64,000 nt of DNA from an uncultured Clostridia bacterium (GCA_937895705.1 CALBKM010000046.1:62001-126000); one strand, 5' to 3'. Shown: positions 15,543 through 24,227, counted from the stretch's first letter. Numbers and translations: made by a program. The notes: generated by a model from the sequence alone, not told the origin.

Positions 15543-16373
15543 TTAATACGCCACAATAATTCCGCCTTCGTTCGCATACATGGTGCTGACTCCGCCGGTG
15601 TTCACAATCATACACTCCTTAAACGGTACCCTGCTCATAATCATCTGCTTTACCGCCTCGGCTCTGGCCGGATGATTGCAGTGGGCAATGGCAAGGGTCC
15701 TGGTAGTGGCTTCTTTTACATCCGCCACCACGGCATCCACTAATTTCTTTAAGGTTCGCTCCACACCTCTCGCCTGATCTAACTTCACAATCTGCCCTTC
15801 CTTACCGGCCAGCAACGGCTTAATATTCAGGGCGTTGCACAAAATTGCCTGTACCTGGGTAAGTCGTCCGTTTTTAATAAACACGTCCAAATCCTCCAGC
15901 ACAAACTTTGTCTGGGCACTGTTCCGGAAAGCTGTGATTCTTTTCGTAATCTCCTCAAAATTAAACTTGTCAAATAAGGCCCGGAGTTTCAACACAATGA
16001 TGGACTCACCCACAGAAGCCGACCAGGAATCCACCACCTCGATTTTTACCTCCGGATGTTCCTCCTGATACATCTGCTTTGCAAGCATAGCGCTCTGATA
16101 AGAACCGCTCAAATGCTTGGACAAGGTCACCACAAATATTTCATCCGCACCTTCGAACTCCCTCATATAACGCTCCGGAGACGGGCATGCGGAACGCGGA
16201 CATTCAAGACTCCTTCTCATCTTTTCCAAAAACTTCTTCTGACAAAAGGTCTCATCATCTACCACATCTTCCTTATCTACCGTTAACGTAAGCGGCACCA
16301 GACGAATATCGGTCCATGCCTTCTTCTCCGGTGTAAAATCAGCACAACTGTCCGCAATCAATCTTCTAACCAT
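15543..16373 (-). CDS. DegV-family fatty-acid-binding protein
   Basis: DegV (FakB-like) proteins bind a fatty acid and present it to the kinase FakA. The N-terminus MVRRLIADSCADFTPE carries the conserved Asp-Ser-x-x-Asp region, and ADEIFVVTLSKHLSGSYQSA carries the fatty-acid-contacting serine loop; KNGRLTQVQAILCNALNIKP is the second signature. Length 276 is typical. It has its own start signal and probable terminator, so it appears monocistronic. No FakA is in the window. Confidence 0.95.
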   Translation of the reverse strand: MVRRLIADSCADFTPEKKAWTDIRLVPLTLTVDKEDVVDDETFCQKKFLEKMRRSLECPRSACPSPERYMREFEGADEIFVVTLSKHLSGSYQSAMLAKQMYQEEHPEVKIEVVDSWSASVGESIIVLKLRALFDKFNFEEITKRITAFRNSAQTKFVLEDLDVFIKNGRLTQVQAILCNALNIKPLLAGKEGQIVKLDQARGVERTLKKLVDAVVADVKEATTRTLAIAHCNHPARAEAVKQMIMSRVPFKECMIVNTGGVSTMYANEGGIIVAY

Positions 16374-16514
16374 AAGTCAACCTCTTCTTCCCATTCTTTT
16401 ATGTCGTTTCATGTCACAACATGTAGTTTTCATCTCTACATCTCATAATATCACACCAATAAAAGTTTGTCCATAAAAAACATGTTAAAACAAAAAAGTT
16501 CACATAAAAACATA

Positions 16515-16597
16515 TTGACAACTATATCGAAGTGCGATATACTCATATCAAAGCCCGATATATCGAGTCTCGATGCATCTAGCTTTGATATATCAAA
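16515..16597 (+). promoter_or_regulatory. padR promoter with phased operators
   Basis: TTGACA (16515-16520), 17 bp, TATACT (16538-16543). The spacer holds a 17-bp inverted repeat, ATATCGAAGTGCGATAT (16524-16540). A second 17-bp one, ATATCAAAGCCCGATAT, starts exactly 21 bp later (16545-16561), that is, two helical turns. ATCGAGTCTCGAT and the palindrome TTTGATATATCAAA (16584-16597) follow. The pattern fits PadR autorepression. Confidence 0.78.
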
Positions 16598-16661
16598 ACA
16601 CAATAAACATTTACATCAATTTCCGGTCCCGCTCTCGCGGGACGGCAAGAAAGGACGCCCT

Positions 16662-16994
16662 ATGGAAGACAAACTGAAACGCATCTACATCCCCATGACA
16701 GAGACCGGGTTTTATATCCTCTACTGTCTGCAGAATGAGAACCACGGCTATAACATCGGCCTTCAGGTAAAACAAATGACCGGAGGCGAAATAAGTATCA
16801 GCCCGGGCACCATGTACGGTACTCTCTCAAAAATGGAGAAAGACGGGCTCATTACTTTTGTCAAAGAGGAAGAAAAGCGAAAGTTTTACCGCATTACCGA
16901 ACTCGGAAACGAAGTTCTTCAACTGGAGCTGGCCCGCATCGAACGGCTCTATAAAAACAGCAAAGGCGAAATTATAGGAGGAAGAAACGTATGA
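16662..16994 (+). CDS. PadR-family transcriptional regulator
   Basis: A 110-residue winged-helix protein: TGFYILYCLQNENHGYNIGL, then ISPGTMYGTLSKMEKDGLI and the wing EEEKRKFYRITELG are standard PadR features. The frame is open from 16467, but the upstream part covers the promoter and operators, and the ATG at 16662 follows AAGGA by 7 bases. It overlaps the next gene by 4 bases (ATGA), the usual PadR-DUF2812 pair. It most likely represses its own operon through the sites at 16524-16597. Confidence 0.93.
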   Translation: MEDKLKRIYIPMTETGFYILYCLQNENHGYNIGLQVKQMTGGEISISPGTMYGTLSKMEKDGLITFVKEEEKRKFYRITELGNEVLQLELARIERLYKNSKGEIIGGRNV

Positions 16995-17590
16995 GAAAGA
17001 ACAAGAAGATAAATGACCCGAATATTTTAGTAGAGAAACAAAAGTTTTATATCAGTGAATTTGATCAGGAGGCTGCCTGGCTTTCCTTTATGCACCGGGA
17101 AGGTTGGAAATTTGTTTCCACCGATGGATTTCATTACAAGTTTGAAAAAGCAGAGAAAGAAGATTGGATATATGAATTGGACTATAAAGAGAACGGCGTC
17201 GCAGAGGACGACTATATCCAGATGTTCCTGGACTTCGGTTGGGAGTATGCGGGGCAATATGATCACTGGTTCTATTTCCGCAAACTGCGCGTAGAAGGAG
17301 AAACTGTGGATATTACACTTTTCGGCGACCGTGAATCCAAGCTGGAACTCTGTAAGCGCGTTGTAAACGGCCAATTCTTACGAATGTTGCCTTTTCTTTT
17401 ATTTATGCCAATCATGATTACGATGACAAATTTCTTCAAACCGGTAAATTACTTCGGTCCGATCTTCGGTACTGTCTTCGCCATCATCCTTATCCTATCC
17501 CTCTGTTTATTTATTGTTCCGCTGGTTGTCTACTTCAATCAGATGAATCGGTTGAACAAACTGATAAAAGAACTGGGCGGAACCAAGTAA
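16991..17590 (+). CDS. DUF2812 membrane protein
   Basis: Residues 1-110 form a cytosolic domain (FYISEFDQEAAWLSFMHREG and YELDYKEN...MFLDFGWE) diagnostic of DUF2812. Two membrane helices follow at about 130-150 and 160-185 (MLPFLLFMPIMITMT; FAIILILSLCLFIVPLVVYF). Genes of this family are almost always paired with a padR gene, as here; the pair is thought to answer membrane or antibiotic stress, though its biochemical role is unknown. A strong bidirectional hairpin follows. Confidence 0.92.
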   Translation: MRKNKKINDPNILVEKQKFYISEFDQEAAWLSFMHREGWKFVSTDGFHYKFEKAEKEDWIYELDYKENGVAEDDYIQMFLDFGWEYAGQYDHWFYFRKLRVEGETVDITLFGDRESKLELCKRVVNGQFLRMLPFLLFMPIMITMTNFFKPVNYFGPIFGTVFAIILILSLCLFIVPLVVYFNQMNRLNKLIKELGGTK

Positions 17591-17597
17591 GAAACAA

Positions 17598-17639
17598 CTC
17601 CCGGGTTTGGTACAAAAGACATCTCATCAAACCCGGGAG
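17598..17639 (+). terminator. Bidirectional terminator-like hairpin
   Basis: CTCCCGGGTTT and AAACCCGGGAG form an 11-bp perfect stem between two converging genes. The T run is poor on either side. Confidence 0.6.
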
Positions 17640-17647
17640 AACTAAAA

Positions 17648-19858
17648 TCATTGATTCACTTCACTTGCACCATTCTCCGACATTCCTTCTCCGTTACTCG
17701 CATCAATCAACTTCTGCCAGAAATCCCAAACCTCCTCCACACACTCCTCCGGTGTTTTCTCCGCAAACGGATAGTGCTTCGTCAGGTCACGGATATCCAG
17801 CCCGTCCACCAGATAACGGGTTAAAAAGTTTACCGTATCCTTTCTCTTATCATTATAATACGGAAGGGTTTCATCACAGGCACGCTCGTCATCAAAATGT
17901 GCATAATATGGCTCCTGATAAAGAGCCGGTTCATCATTATACCCCGGTGTTTCATTGGTATAAAGGTCATAGGCAAAGGCAATATCCGCTGCCGTTTCCT
18001 CATCGTAACAGGACGGAATTACCCACACATTTCCGTAGACATAGGTATAATACTTCTCTTGCCCGTCCGGCTTCGGCGGAACCACAAAACCGATTTCATC
18101 GGTCATACAATTCTCTCCGTAAGGTGCATCCGGCTTACAAAGAGCTTCTTCCGCAAACTGCATTGCCGCCTTTCCTTCCCGAAACGCCGTAACGTACCAA
18201 TCCGCTGTCGCATGTTCCGGCCGAGGCATTTCATAGCCTTTCTCATAAAGTTCTGCCGCATATTCCATGGCACCCAGCACCGTCTCATCCTTACAGTTGT
18301 TATAATACAATCCTGCTTTATCCACTGCAATAAAATCTTTGCCCGTAGAAGACACCAGACACTGCAGGGTATCCGTACCGTCCGAGCAGGTGGCATACAC
18401 ATCCGTCTGTCCGTCACCATCCATATCACGGGTTAAGATTTCACAGATTTCCTCAAACTTCGACCAAGTCCATTCTCCCCTTGCCTGCAAATCATAGGGC
18501 AGATTCGGATCAAGTCCCGCGTCCTCAAGCAATCTCTTATTAAAAAAGACTCCGCCGCCCGGCTCCATCCACTCGGAACGCATGCCATAGATACTCTTCC
18601 CTTTAGTCATAACCTTAGTTACCGCGTCACTCCATTTATCCTTGCGGTCTCTGTCATTGAGACTTATTCCTAACTCATCCAGCGTGGCAAGGTCATAGAA
18701 CAGCCCCTGTGAAAGCGGTTTTGCAATATAACGGTAGTCCAGTTCAAACACTTGGGCAACCGGCTCTCCTGCTTCCACTGAGCTTATGAAAACCTCCTGC
18801 ATATCTTCCCAATCAGCCACCTTCTTTGCAGCAATCGTACAATTATGTACCTGCATAATTTCCTCTCGGTACAACATTCTTGCCTCTTCCCATGCATTGG
18901 TGGGAGCCGGTGTAATTTCCGGAGAATAGGTATCTCCGATGATAATTTGAAGACCGTTTAAATTCCTGGCTTCTGTCGGTCCTGCCGTAGGCGTCGGAAT
19001 CAAAGATTGTTCAAGTTCAAATTCCACAAAACTCTGCCGTTTTTCCCCCAAACCGGTTACCAGACGATACTTTCCATCCGGCAAACTATCATATATCCTC
19101 AAAGAATACCGCATTGTTGTTTTCACTCCCGGCGGAATCACCGGCACCTCGCCCCGTTCATAGCGTACCCATACAGCAAGCGGTATCTCATACCAGCCTC
19201 CATCCAAATATACTTCAATCACATACTCATACTTCTCACCCGTATATGCCTGTTCGCTCTGATTTTCAACAGTAACCGTAAGTGTATTTCCGTACTTTGC
19301 TGCACTCGTCACCACTCCCGGAACAGTTTCTGCAGGCTGCGCAACCGTCAAAAGCTCCTTGTTCCAGCCTTCCGCATCCGACACAAGGGGGCCGGCCTTC
19401 CTTATATCCGTAACAGAGGAGAAGGCATTTTCACTCTCCCACGCATAGTCCTTTTTCATTTTCTCCACCGGAAGCTTCACCTTGTATGCCAGACCGTCCG
19501 GCGTTATCCAGTATCCGTTGCTCCAATACCCGTATGTAATATACGGTTCCAGGGCTTCATCGTCTGCCTCTTGCACCACCGCAACTCCGTAAATCGGCAG
19601 GTTAACCAACTCATTGGACCAGTCCTCGGCCGGCTTGGCAGACAACTGACCAATATGCTCCAGAAGTCTGGCAACTTCCGCTTCGTCCGTCATTCCGTAG
19701 CTTACGGAATCTTCCTTTTGATACTCCGTAAATACGACGGTCTTCTCCTTCTCCGGAATCACATCCCCCAATAGATTATTGGGTTCTTTTTTACAAGACG
19801 CAAACAGAGTCAATATCCCCATACAAATCCAGCCGAACAAGATTCTTTTCTTACCCAT
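17648..19858 (-). CDS. Surface lipoprotein: Ig-like region fused to ABC-type solute-binding domain
   Basis: The signal peptide ends at LTLFASC (Cys22), so the protein is lipid-anchored outside. Residues about 30-290 form beta-rich domains ending in an Ig-like fold (NTLTVTVENQSEQAYTGEKY, then IPPGVKTTMRYSLRIYDSLP). A Pro/Thr linker (IPTPTAGPTEA) leads to an extracellular solute-binding domain of family 1 type (VFFNKRLLEDAGLDPN; WTWSKFEEICEILTRDMDGD; AAMQFAEEALC). It contains a calcium-loop-like DMDGDGQTDVY. No permease or ATPase adjoins; instead it is third in an operon behind an ECF sigma factor and its membrane partner. A sensory rather than transport role is inferred. Confidence 0.85.
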   Translation of the reverse strand: MGKKRILFGWICMGILTLFASCKKEPNNLLGDVIPEKEKTVVFTEYQKEDSVSYGMTDEAEVARLLEHIGQLSAKPAEDWSNELVNLPIYGVAVVQEADDEALEPYITYGYWSNGYWITPDGLAYKVKLPVEKMKKDYAWESENAFSSVTDIRKAGPLVSDAEGWNKELLTVAQPAETVPGVVTSAAKYGNTLTVTVENQSEQAYTGEKYEYVIEVYLDGGWYEIPLAVWVRYERGEVPVIPPGVKTTMRYSLRIYDSLPDGKYRLVTGLGEKRQSFVEFELEQSLIPTPTAGPTEARNLNGLQIIIGDTYSPEITPAPTNAWEEARMLYREEIMQVHNCTIAAKKVADWEDMQEVFISSVEAGEPVAQVFELDYRYIAKPLSQGLFYDLATLDELGISLNDRDRKDKWSDAVTKVMTKGKSIYGMRSEWMEPGGGVFFNKRLLEDAGLDPNLPYDLQARGEWTWSKFEEICEILTRDMDGDGQTDVYATCSDGTDTLQCLVSSTGKDFIAVDKAGLYYNNCKDETVLGAMEYAAELYEKGYEMPRPEHATADWYVTAFREGKAAMQFAEEALCKPDAPYGENCMTDEIGFVVPPKPDGQEKYYTYVYGNVWVIPSCYDEETAADIAFAYDLYTNETPGYNDEPALYQEPYYAHFDDERACDETLPYYNDKRKDTVNFLTRYLVDGLDIRDLTKHYPFAEKTPEECVEEVWDFWQKLIDASNGEGMSENGASEVNQ

Positions 19859-19909
19859 ATCATTACTCCCTTCTTCGTACTTAGTGTACCGGCTCCGGCA
19901 CCTCGCCGC

Positions 19910-20503
19910 CTACTTCCGTTCCACGCTTTCCGTTCGTTCAATTACTGCACTGTACCCCGCTTCGGTCTCCTCCACCAAAAGATAGTAAAAATGTACCAGA
20001 TTCGCCTCCATATCTGTATACGTCATCATAAAGCGGTACGGAACACCCTTGTCTTGCTCCGGAATAAAAAACACATAGTTTTTATCCGTTCCCAACTTTA
20101 ATCCCACAATTTCCTCAAGCACATCGGAAAACTCGCCCTCCGACACCGCTGACACAGCACTTATCTCTTCCGGGCTGGTCTTATTATAGGCAAAAACGAA
20201 ACCTTTCAATCCGTCCGCCGTTTCAAAGAAACTAATCGGAACCCTTACACCTTCCTGCACCTTATTCTCTACCGCCGTGCCATTCTGGGAGGCATATGCT
20301 ATCAAAGCAAAATCCGAAGGAACTTCCTTATCTTTATTAAACAACGGAAGTATACCAATTGTCAACACTATCAACGCAACACAGGCTGCCGCAAGCTTCC
20401 ATATTTGCTGTGCGGGCTTTCTTTTTTTCTTAAACTCCATCACTTCTTCTACATAACTGACATCGATTTTCCCAAGAGCATTCGAAAACTTTTCCGAATT
20501 CAT
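19910..20503 (-). CDS. Membrane protein, probable anti-sigma partner of the ECF factor
   Basis: The 197-residue protein has a short cytosolic N-terminus (NALGKIDVSYVEEVMEFKKK), one membrane helix near residues 38-55 (LAAACVALIVLTIGILPLF) and an extracytosolic domain of about 140 residues. The cytosolic start resembles membrane partners that follow sigma genes in Lachnospiraceae. The gene overlaps the sigma gene by 4 bases. Anti-sigma activity is inferred from this layout; there is no zinc-binding ZAS motif (HxxxCxxC). Confidence 0.75.
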   Translation of the reverse strand: MNSEKFSNALGKIDVSYVEEVMEFKKKRKPAQQIWKLAAACVALIVLTIGILPLFNKDKEVPSDFALIAYASQNGTAVENKVQEGVRVPISFFETADGLKGFVFAYNKTSPEEISAVSAVSEGEFSDVLEEIVGLKLGTDKNYVFFIPEQDKGVPYRFMMTYTDMEANLVHFYYLLVEETEAGYSAVIERTESVERK

Positions 20504-21057
20504 ACCAACACCTCCCTTTCCACCAGATACTCTCTCATCTTCTTGCGAATACGGGCTAATCTTACGGATACACTCTTCTCGGAAATCCCGACTTTTTTTG
20601 CTATATCGGAGTAAGAATCAGAGAACCAGTACCGTTGCAAAAATATAACCCGGTTTTCCGTCGACAAGGTATCCAGAAAGCCTTCGATGATTCGCGCCAA
20701 TTCTTTTGTCTCCACCTCATCTTCCACCGTATCGGCAGAGGATACGCAGTCTTCTATTTCCTCCATGGCCAAATCATAGATGCTGTTTCGTTTCCTTGCC
20801 GTCTTTCTGTCATAACATTTCACAGAAATATTCCGCACAATCTGACACACAAAGGCCGACAAAGAGTTCGGTTTCGTAGGCGGAATCGTATTCCATGTGC
20901 CAAGATAAGCATCATTTACACATTCCGCGGCATCCGACTCGTTTTTTAAAATGTTATAAGAAAGTTTATGAAACACTTTTCCGTATTTCAAATCCAATTC
21001 ACGGATTGCCTGTTCCGACCTTGCAAAAAACAGCTCGATAATCTCCTCATCCTCCAT
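20500..21057 (-). CDS. ECF RNA polymerase sigma factor
   Basis: Region 2 is seen in LDLKYGKVFHKLSYNILKNE and DAAECVNDAYLGTWN; region 4 in LSTENRVIFLQRYWFSDSYS followed by IAKKVGISEKSVSVRLARIR, the -35-reading helix-turn-helix. About 185 residues is usual. The frame is open to a GTG at 21066, 3-4 bases after AGGAGG; the ATG at 21057 is given, with the start uncertain. It heads a three-gene operon with the membrane partner and the solute-binding lipoprotein, so it probably responds to an extracellular signal. Confidence 0.9.
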   Translation of the reverse strand: MEDEEIIELFFARSEQAIRELDLKYGKVFHKLSYNILKNESDAAECVNDAYLGTWNTIPPTKPNSLSAFVCQIVRNISVKCYDRKTARKRNSIYDLAMEEIEDCVSSADTVEDEVETKELARIIEGFLDTLSTENRVIFLQRYWFSDSYSDIAKKVGISEKSVSVRLARIRKKMREYLVEREVLV

Positions 21058-21150
21058 CAACAGCACCTTCCTCCTTTCTGCCCTTTACCTATTAAGTACG
21101 GTTTTAGAATCAATTACTAACACGGAACTTAATATTTCTCCATCTTTCAC

Positions 21151-21182
21151 AAAACCGCCTATCCTTCCGGATACGCGGTCTT
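21151..21182 (-). terminator. Terminator after htpG
   Basis: On the minus strand AAGACCGCGTATCC and GGATAGGCGGTTTT pair with two wobbles around a GGAA loop. It lies 23 bases past the htpG stop. Confidence 0.75.
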
Positions 21183-21204
21183 GTTTTATATCTTATTCTA
21201 TTGT

Positions 21205-23187
21205 TTACTTTGTCAGGAGTAACATAATCTCATTACTTCTCTCAATAAACTTCGTCATCTCTTCCGGTGCCAGCGGCTTGTGGGAAAGCATAGCCAAATC
21301 GTAGAGCTGTTCGCAGATAACGGAAGCATTCTTGCTCTTCTTGTGCTCGAAAATAAACTTCACCAGCGGATGGTTAGCATTTAACACAAGAGTCTCACCC
21401 TCACCGCCGAACATGGACGGATCCATCCCGTACATGTTGTACATCTTCATCATATCCTGCATTCTGCGACTGTCCTCGGATAAAGTAATCATGGAGGCTA
21501 CCTTTTCGTTCTTAAGCTTCTCCACTTTAACGGTCAGCTTCTCTTTATTCAGAGCCTTCTTTACCATATCGGTAACGGTATCGGTAAGCTTCTTCCAATC
21601 CTCCGCGTCTTCCGTTACCTCTTCTTTAAAGGTCTCGGTCAGATCTGCGTCGATTCGCTGGAAACGAATCTCCTTATTATCGTACTCAAGCTTCGAAATA
21701 TACGGTTGATCAATGTTGTGGGTTAAGAAAATGGCATCCAAGCCGGCATCTTTAAACATGTTGATGTACTGGCTCTGCTGACGCTCATCGGTCACATAAT
21801 ACACCACCTGCTTCTTTTCTTCCTCTTCTCCGTTCTCGACCGTAGCAGAGGTGCCGTCCGCATTTTCCACAATCGGGGTATCCTCGGTCTCGCCGGAAGC
21901 TTCCTTTGCGGCCTTTACATAATCCTCTAAGGTCAGATACTTGCCCTCTAAGTTCTTAAAGAGCATGTAATCCTTCATCTTCTCACAGAACTTATCATCC
22001 TTTAAGCAACCGAACTTAATAAACGGGCTGATATCATCCCAATACTTTTCATACTCCTCACGCTCTACCTTACACATACCGGACAGCTTGTCGGCCACCT
22101 TCTTGGTAATGTAGTCGGAAATCTTCTTTACAAAACCGTCGTTCTGCAGCGCACTTCTGGATACGTTCAGCGGCAGATCCGGACAGTCGATAACACCCTT
22201 TAATAAAAGTAAGAACTCCGGAATAACCTCCTTAATGTTGTCCGCAATAAATACCTGGTTGCTGTACAACTTAATGGTTCCCTCTAAATTCTCATACTCC
22301 GTATTAATCTTCGGGAAGTATAAAATACCCTTTAAGTTAAACGGGTAGTCCATATTTAAATGAATCCAGAACAGAGGCTCCTTATAATCGTGGAATACAT
22401 CGCGGAAAAACTTCTTATATTCTTCCTCGGTGCACTCGTTCGGATGCTTTGTCCAAAGCGGGGTCGGGTCGTTTAACGGCTGCGGCTTCTTCTCCTCAGC
22501 TTCTTCTCCTTCCTTCCCCTCTGCCTTCGGTGCTTCCTTTGCCGGAGCATCTACATTTTCAAAGAAAATCGGAGTCGGCATAAAGGAACAATACTTCTCA
22601 ATGACTTCCTTTGCCCGATACTCGTTGGAAAATTCGTAGCTGTCCTCGTTTAAGTACAGAGTAATCTCCGTTCCGCGTTCAAGCCGGGTACCTTCGCCCA
22701 TCTCAAACTCTACGCCCTCCTCGGACTCCCAGTGAACCGCCGGCTCGTCCTTGTAAGACTTGGTATCAATCGTAACCTTATGGGCTACCATAAAGGCGGA
22801 ATAAAAACCGAGACCGAAATGACCGATAATACAGTCCTCGTTGGTCTTGTCCTTATACTGCTCCACAAAGGCCTGGGCACCGGAAAACGCAATCTGATTA
22901 ATGTACTGCTTTACCTCATCTGCCGTCATACCGATACCGTTATCGATAATACTGATGGTCTTCTCTTCCGGGCTCACCTTTACGGTCACCTTCCACTCAT
23001 TATCCTCCGGAAGACTTACCTCGCCCATCATCTCTAACTTCTTCATCTTCGTAATGGCATCGCACCCGTTAGAAATCAATTCACGGAAAAAGATGTCATG
23101 GTCCGAATATAACCACTTCTTAATAATCGGGAAAATATTCTCCGAATTAATGGACAAACTACCCTGCTCGTTTACAACATTACTCAT
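21205..23187 (-). CDS. htpG: Hsp90 chaperone HtpG
   Basis: ATP-dependent cytosolic chaperone. Residues 1-220 are the GHKL ATPase: FFRELISNGCDAITK (with the catalytic Glu and Asn), IIDNGIGMTADEV and GHFGLGFYSAFMVA. The middle domain contains FIADNIKEVIPEFL and LPLNVSRSALQ, and a C-terminal dimer domain follows. Two acidic insertions stand out: a Lys/Glu/Pro-rich linker around residues 215-240, and a Glu-rich one (ENGEEEEKKQVV) in the middle domain. The start at 23187 follows GGAG by 8 bases; the frame is open to 23229. CIRCE and a consensus promoter lie upstream, so HrcA control is predicted. Confidence 0.95.
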   Translation of the reverse strand: MSNVVNEQGSLSINSENIFPIIKKWLYSDHDIFFRELISNGCDAITKMKKLEMMGEVSLPEDNEWKVTVKVSPEEKTISIIDNGIGMTADEVKQYINQIAFSGAQAFVEQYKDKTNEDCIIGHFGLGFYSAFMVAHKVTIDTKSYKDEPAVHWESEEGVEFEMGEGTRLERGTEITLYLNEDSYEFSNEYRAKEVIEKYCSFMPTPIFFENVDAPAKEAPKAEGKEGEEAEEKKPQPLNDPTPLWTKHPNECTEEEYKKFFRDVFHDYKEPLFWIHLNMDYPFNLKGILYFPKINTEYENLEGTIKLYSNQVFIADNIKEVIPEFLLLLKGVIDCPDLPLNVSRSALQNDGFVKKISDYITKKVADKLSGMCKVEREEYEKYWDDISPFIKFGCLKDDKFCEKMKDYMLFKNLEGKYLTLEDYVKAAKEASGETEDTPIVENADGTSATVENGEEEEKKQVVYYVTDERQQSQYINMFKDAGLDAIFLTHNIDQPYISKLEYDNKEIRFQRIDADLTETFKEEVTEDAEDWKKLTDTVTDMVKKALNKEKLTVKVEKLKNEKVASMITLSEDSRRMQDMMKMYNMYGMDPSMFGGEGETLVLNANHPLVKFIFEHKKSKNASVICEQLYDLAMLSHKPLAPEEMTKFIERSNEIMLLLTK

Positions 23188-23285
23188 ACTAAAATCTCCT
23201 TTCCTGCTATCCGATGTTACAATTTGCATGCCGTATCTTCGCCCTATGTACGGCCTCTCCTCTCATACATTCCATGCTCTCTTCT

Positions 23286-23320
23286 AAAAAAGAAGCATGA
23301 CATCGGTTCGTCATGCTTCT
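23286..23320 (-). terminator. Terminator upstream of htpG, overlapping its transcription start
   Basis: On the minus strand AGAAGCATGAC, an 8-base loop, GTCATGCTTCT, then TTTTT: an 11-bp perfect stem. It should end transcripts from the DUF5721-like gene. The htpG promoter lies 1 bp upstream and its start would fall inside the first arm. Confidence 0.8.
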
Positions 23321-23349
23321 ACTATAATACTGCCCGTTCAAAATGTCAA
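23321..23349 (-). promoter_or_regulatory. htpG promoter
   Basis: TTGACA (23344-23349), 17 bp, TATAGT (23321-23326) on the minus strand. It is placed between the CIRCE element and the terminator hairpin. Confidence 0.85.
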
Positions 23350-23356
23350 GAAAAAT

Positions 23357-23383
23357 TTAGCACTCGACATCATCGAGTGCTGA
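23357..23383 (-). promoter_or_regulatory. CIRCE element (HrcA operator)
   Basis: TTAGCACTC-N9-GAGTGCTGA on the plus strand, one base short of a perfect CIRCE inverted repeat. It lies 7 bp upstream of the htpG -35 box and overlaps the stop codon of the preceding gene. HrcA itself is not in the window. Confidence 0.93.
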
Positions 23384-23855
23384 CAATAACTCCATTCTTC
23401 TTTAAGAATTCCTGCAAAGCCGCATCCCAAGCGGAATCCAGCGTCTTATCCAAAGTAAATCCCACATGAGACACCCCGCTTATCACCTGACAACCGCTTG
23501 CGGAATACCTGATATTTAAGTATAAGGACGCTCCCGCTTCTTCCTGTGCCTTGCCGCATTCCTTCAAAATCCGGTCTGTCCAAGCTTTCTCCGCCGCCAG
23601 CACAATTCGGAGCATTCCCGGAAGTCTCTTGCCCTTAATTGCGTGGAAGAAAATCTCCTTTACCTCGCCCCATTTTGCAAAGTCATGCTGCACCATATCC
23701 GGCTCTTCAAAAAAATCTTTTTTCAAACGTCCGTTTACGGTCAATTCAAAAAAAGTTTCTACCTTTGCTTCCGTCACTTCCCATGCATCAAACAGCTCAC
23801 CCCGAAGTAACAACGCCATAAATGGTTTTAATTCTTCCACCGTTCCAGAAAACAT
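23370..23855 (-). CDS. DUF5721-like protein
   Basis: A 161-residue soluble protein with a beta-strand-rich core. ELLLRGE-like and TVNGRL segments near residues 15-45 and the phrase AKWGEVKEIFFHAIKGKRLP match what I recall of DUF5721 proteins of Lachnospiraceae; the name is from memory. Function is unknown. Its last codons lie inside the CIRCE element, so its 3' end and htpG control are fixed together. A terminator follows after the htpG promoter. Confidence 0.7.
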   Translation of the reverse strand: MFSGTVEELKPFMALLLRGELFDAWEVTEAKVETFFELTVNGRLKKDFFEEPDMVQHDFAKWGEVKEIFFHAIKGKRLPGMLRIVLAAEKAWTDRILKECGKAQEEAGASLYLNIRYSASGCQVISGVSHVGFTLDKTLDSAWDAALQEFLKKNGVIVSTR

Positions 23856-23988
23856 ACTATAATCCTTTCTGCTCCGAATTTCCTCTCATAATTCCGAACA
23901 ACATCGTGCAAACTATCCTCGTAACATTAATAATCCCGGATTTCTTTTATAAATCAAAAAGGAAATCCTCCCCGAAAGGAGACTGACC

Positions 23989-24186
23989 ATGCGTGCAAGT
24001 TTTGAAACTTATCGTAAGGTAGCAAAGGCATGTAGCGCTTATGAGCCGATGAACGAAACAAAAATTTCCAACAGCTGTTGCGATACCAGTGATATTTCCT
24101 GTACCAACTGCAAGCACTTCGATGACGACAAATACTGTGTTCTTGACTTATACGACAAAATCGTAGAGAACCATAACATCCAGTAG
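23989..24186 (+). CDS. Small cysteine-rich protein (65 aa)
   Basis: The ATG follows GAAAGGAG by 7 bases. The protein has seven cysteines, mainly in SNSCCDTSDISCTNCKHFD and DKYCVLDLYDKI, a layout that could bind zinc or an iron-sulfur cluster. There is no signal peptide. Similar short Cys-rich proteins occur in Lachnospiraceae, but no function is known to me. It is alone on the plus strand between minus-strand genes, with a repeat and hairpin after it. Confidence 0.75.
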   Translation: MRASFETYRKVAKACSAYEPMNETKISNSCCDTSDISCTNCKHFDDDKYCVLDLYDKIVENHNIQ

Positions 24187-24227
24187 GCAAAGTGAGCATC
24201 GAGACGTCGTTGCAAGCTTGCTTGCAC
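24184..24227 (-). repeat. Intergenic repeat copy (inverted orientation)
   Basis: On the minus strand GCAAGCAAGCTTGCA followed by ACGACGTCTCGATGCTCAC and TTTGCC: the 31-base family repeat in the opposite direction from the copies at 15.1 and 57.1 kb. Two GACGTCG motifs flank the palindrome. Confidence 0.75.

Noticed and set aside
16467..16661. Longer N-terminus for the PadR protein
   Set aside because: It would cover the -35/-10 promoter and operators, and its sequence is unlike any PadR protein; the ATG at 16662 has a proper ribosome site.
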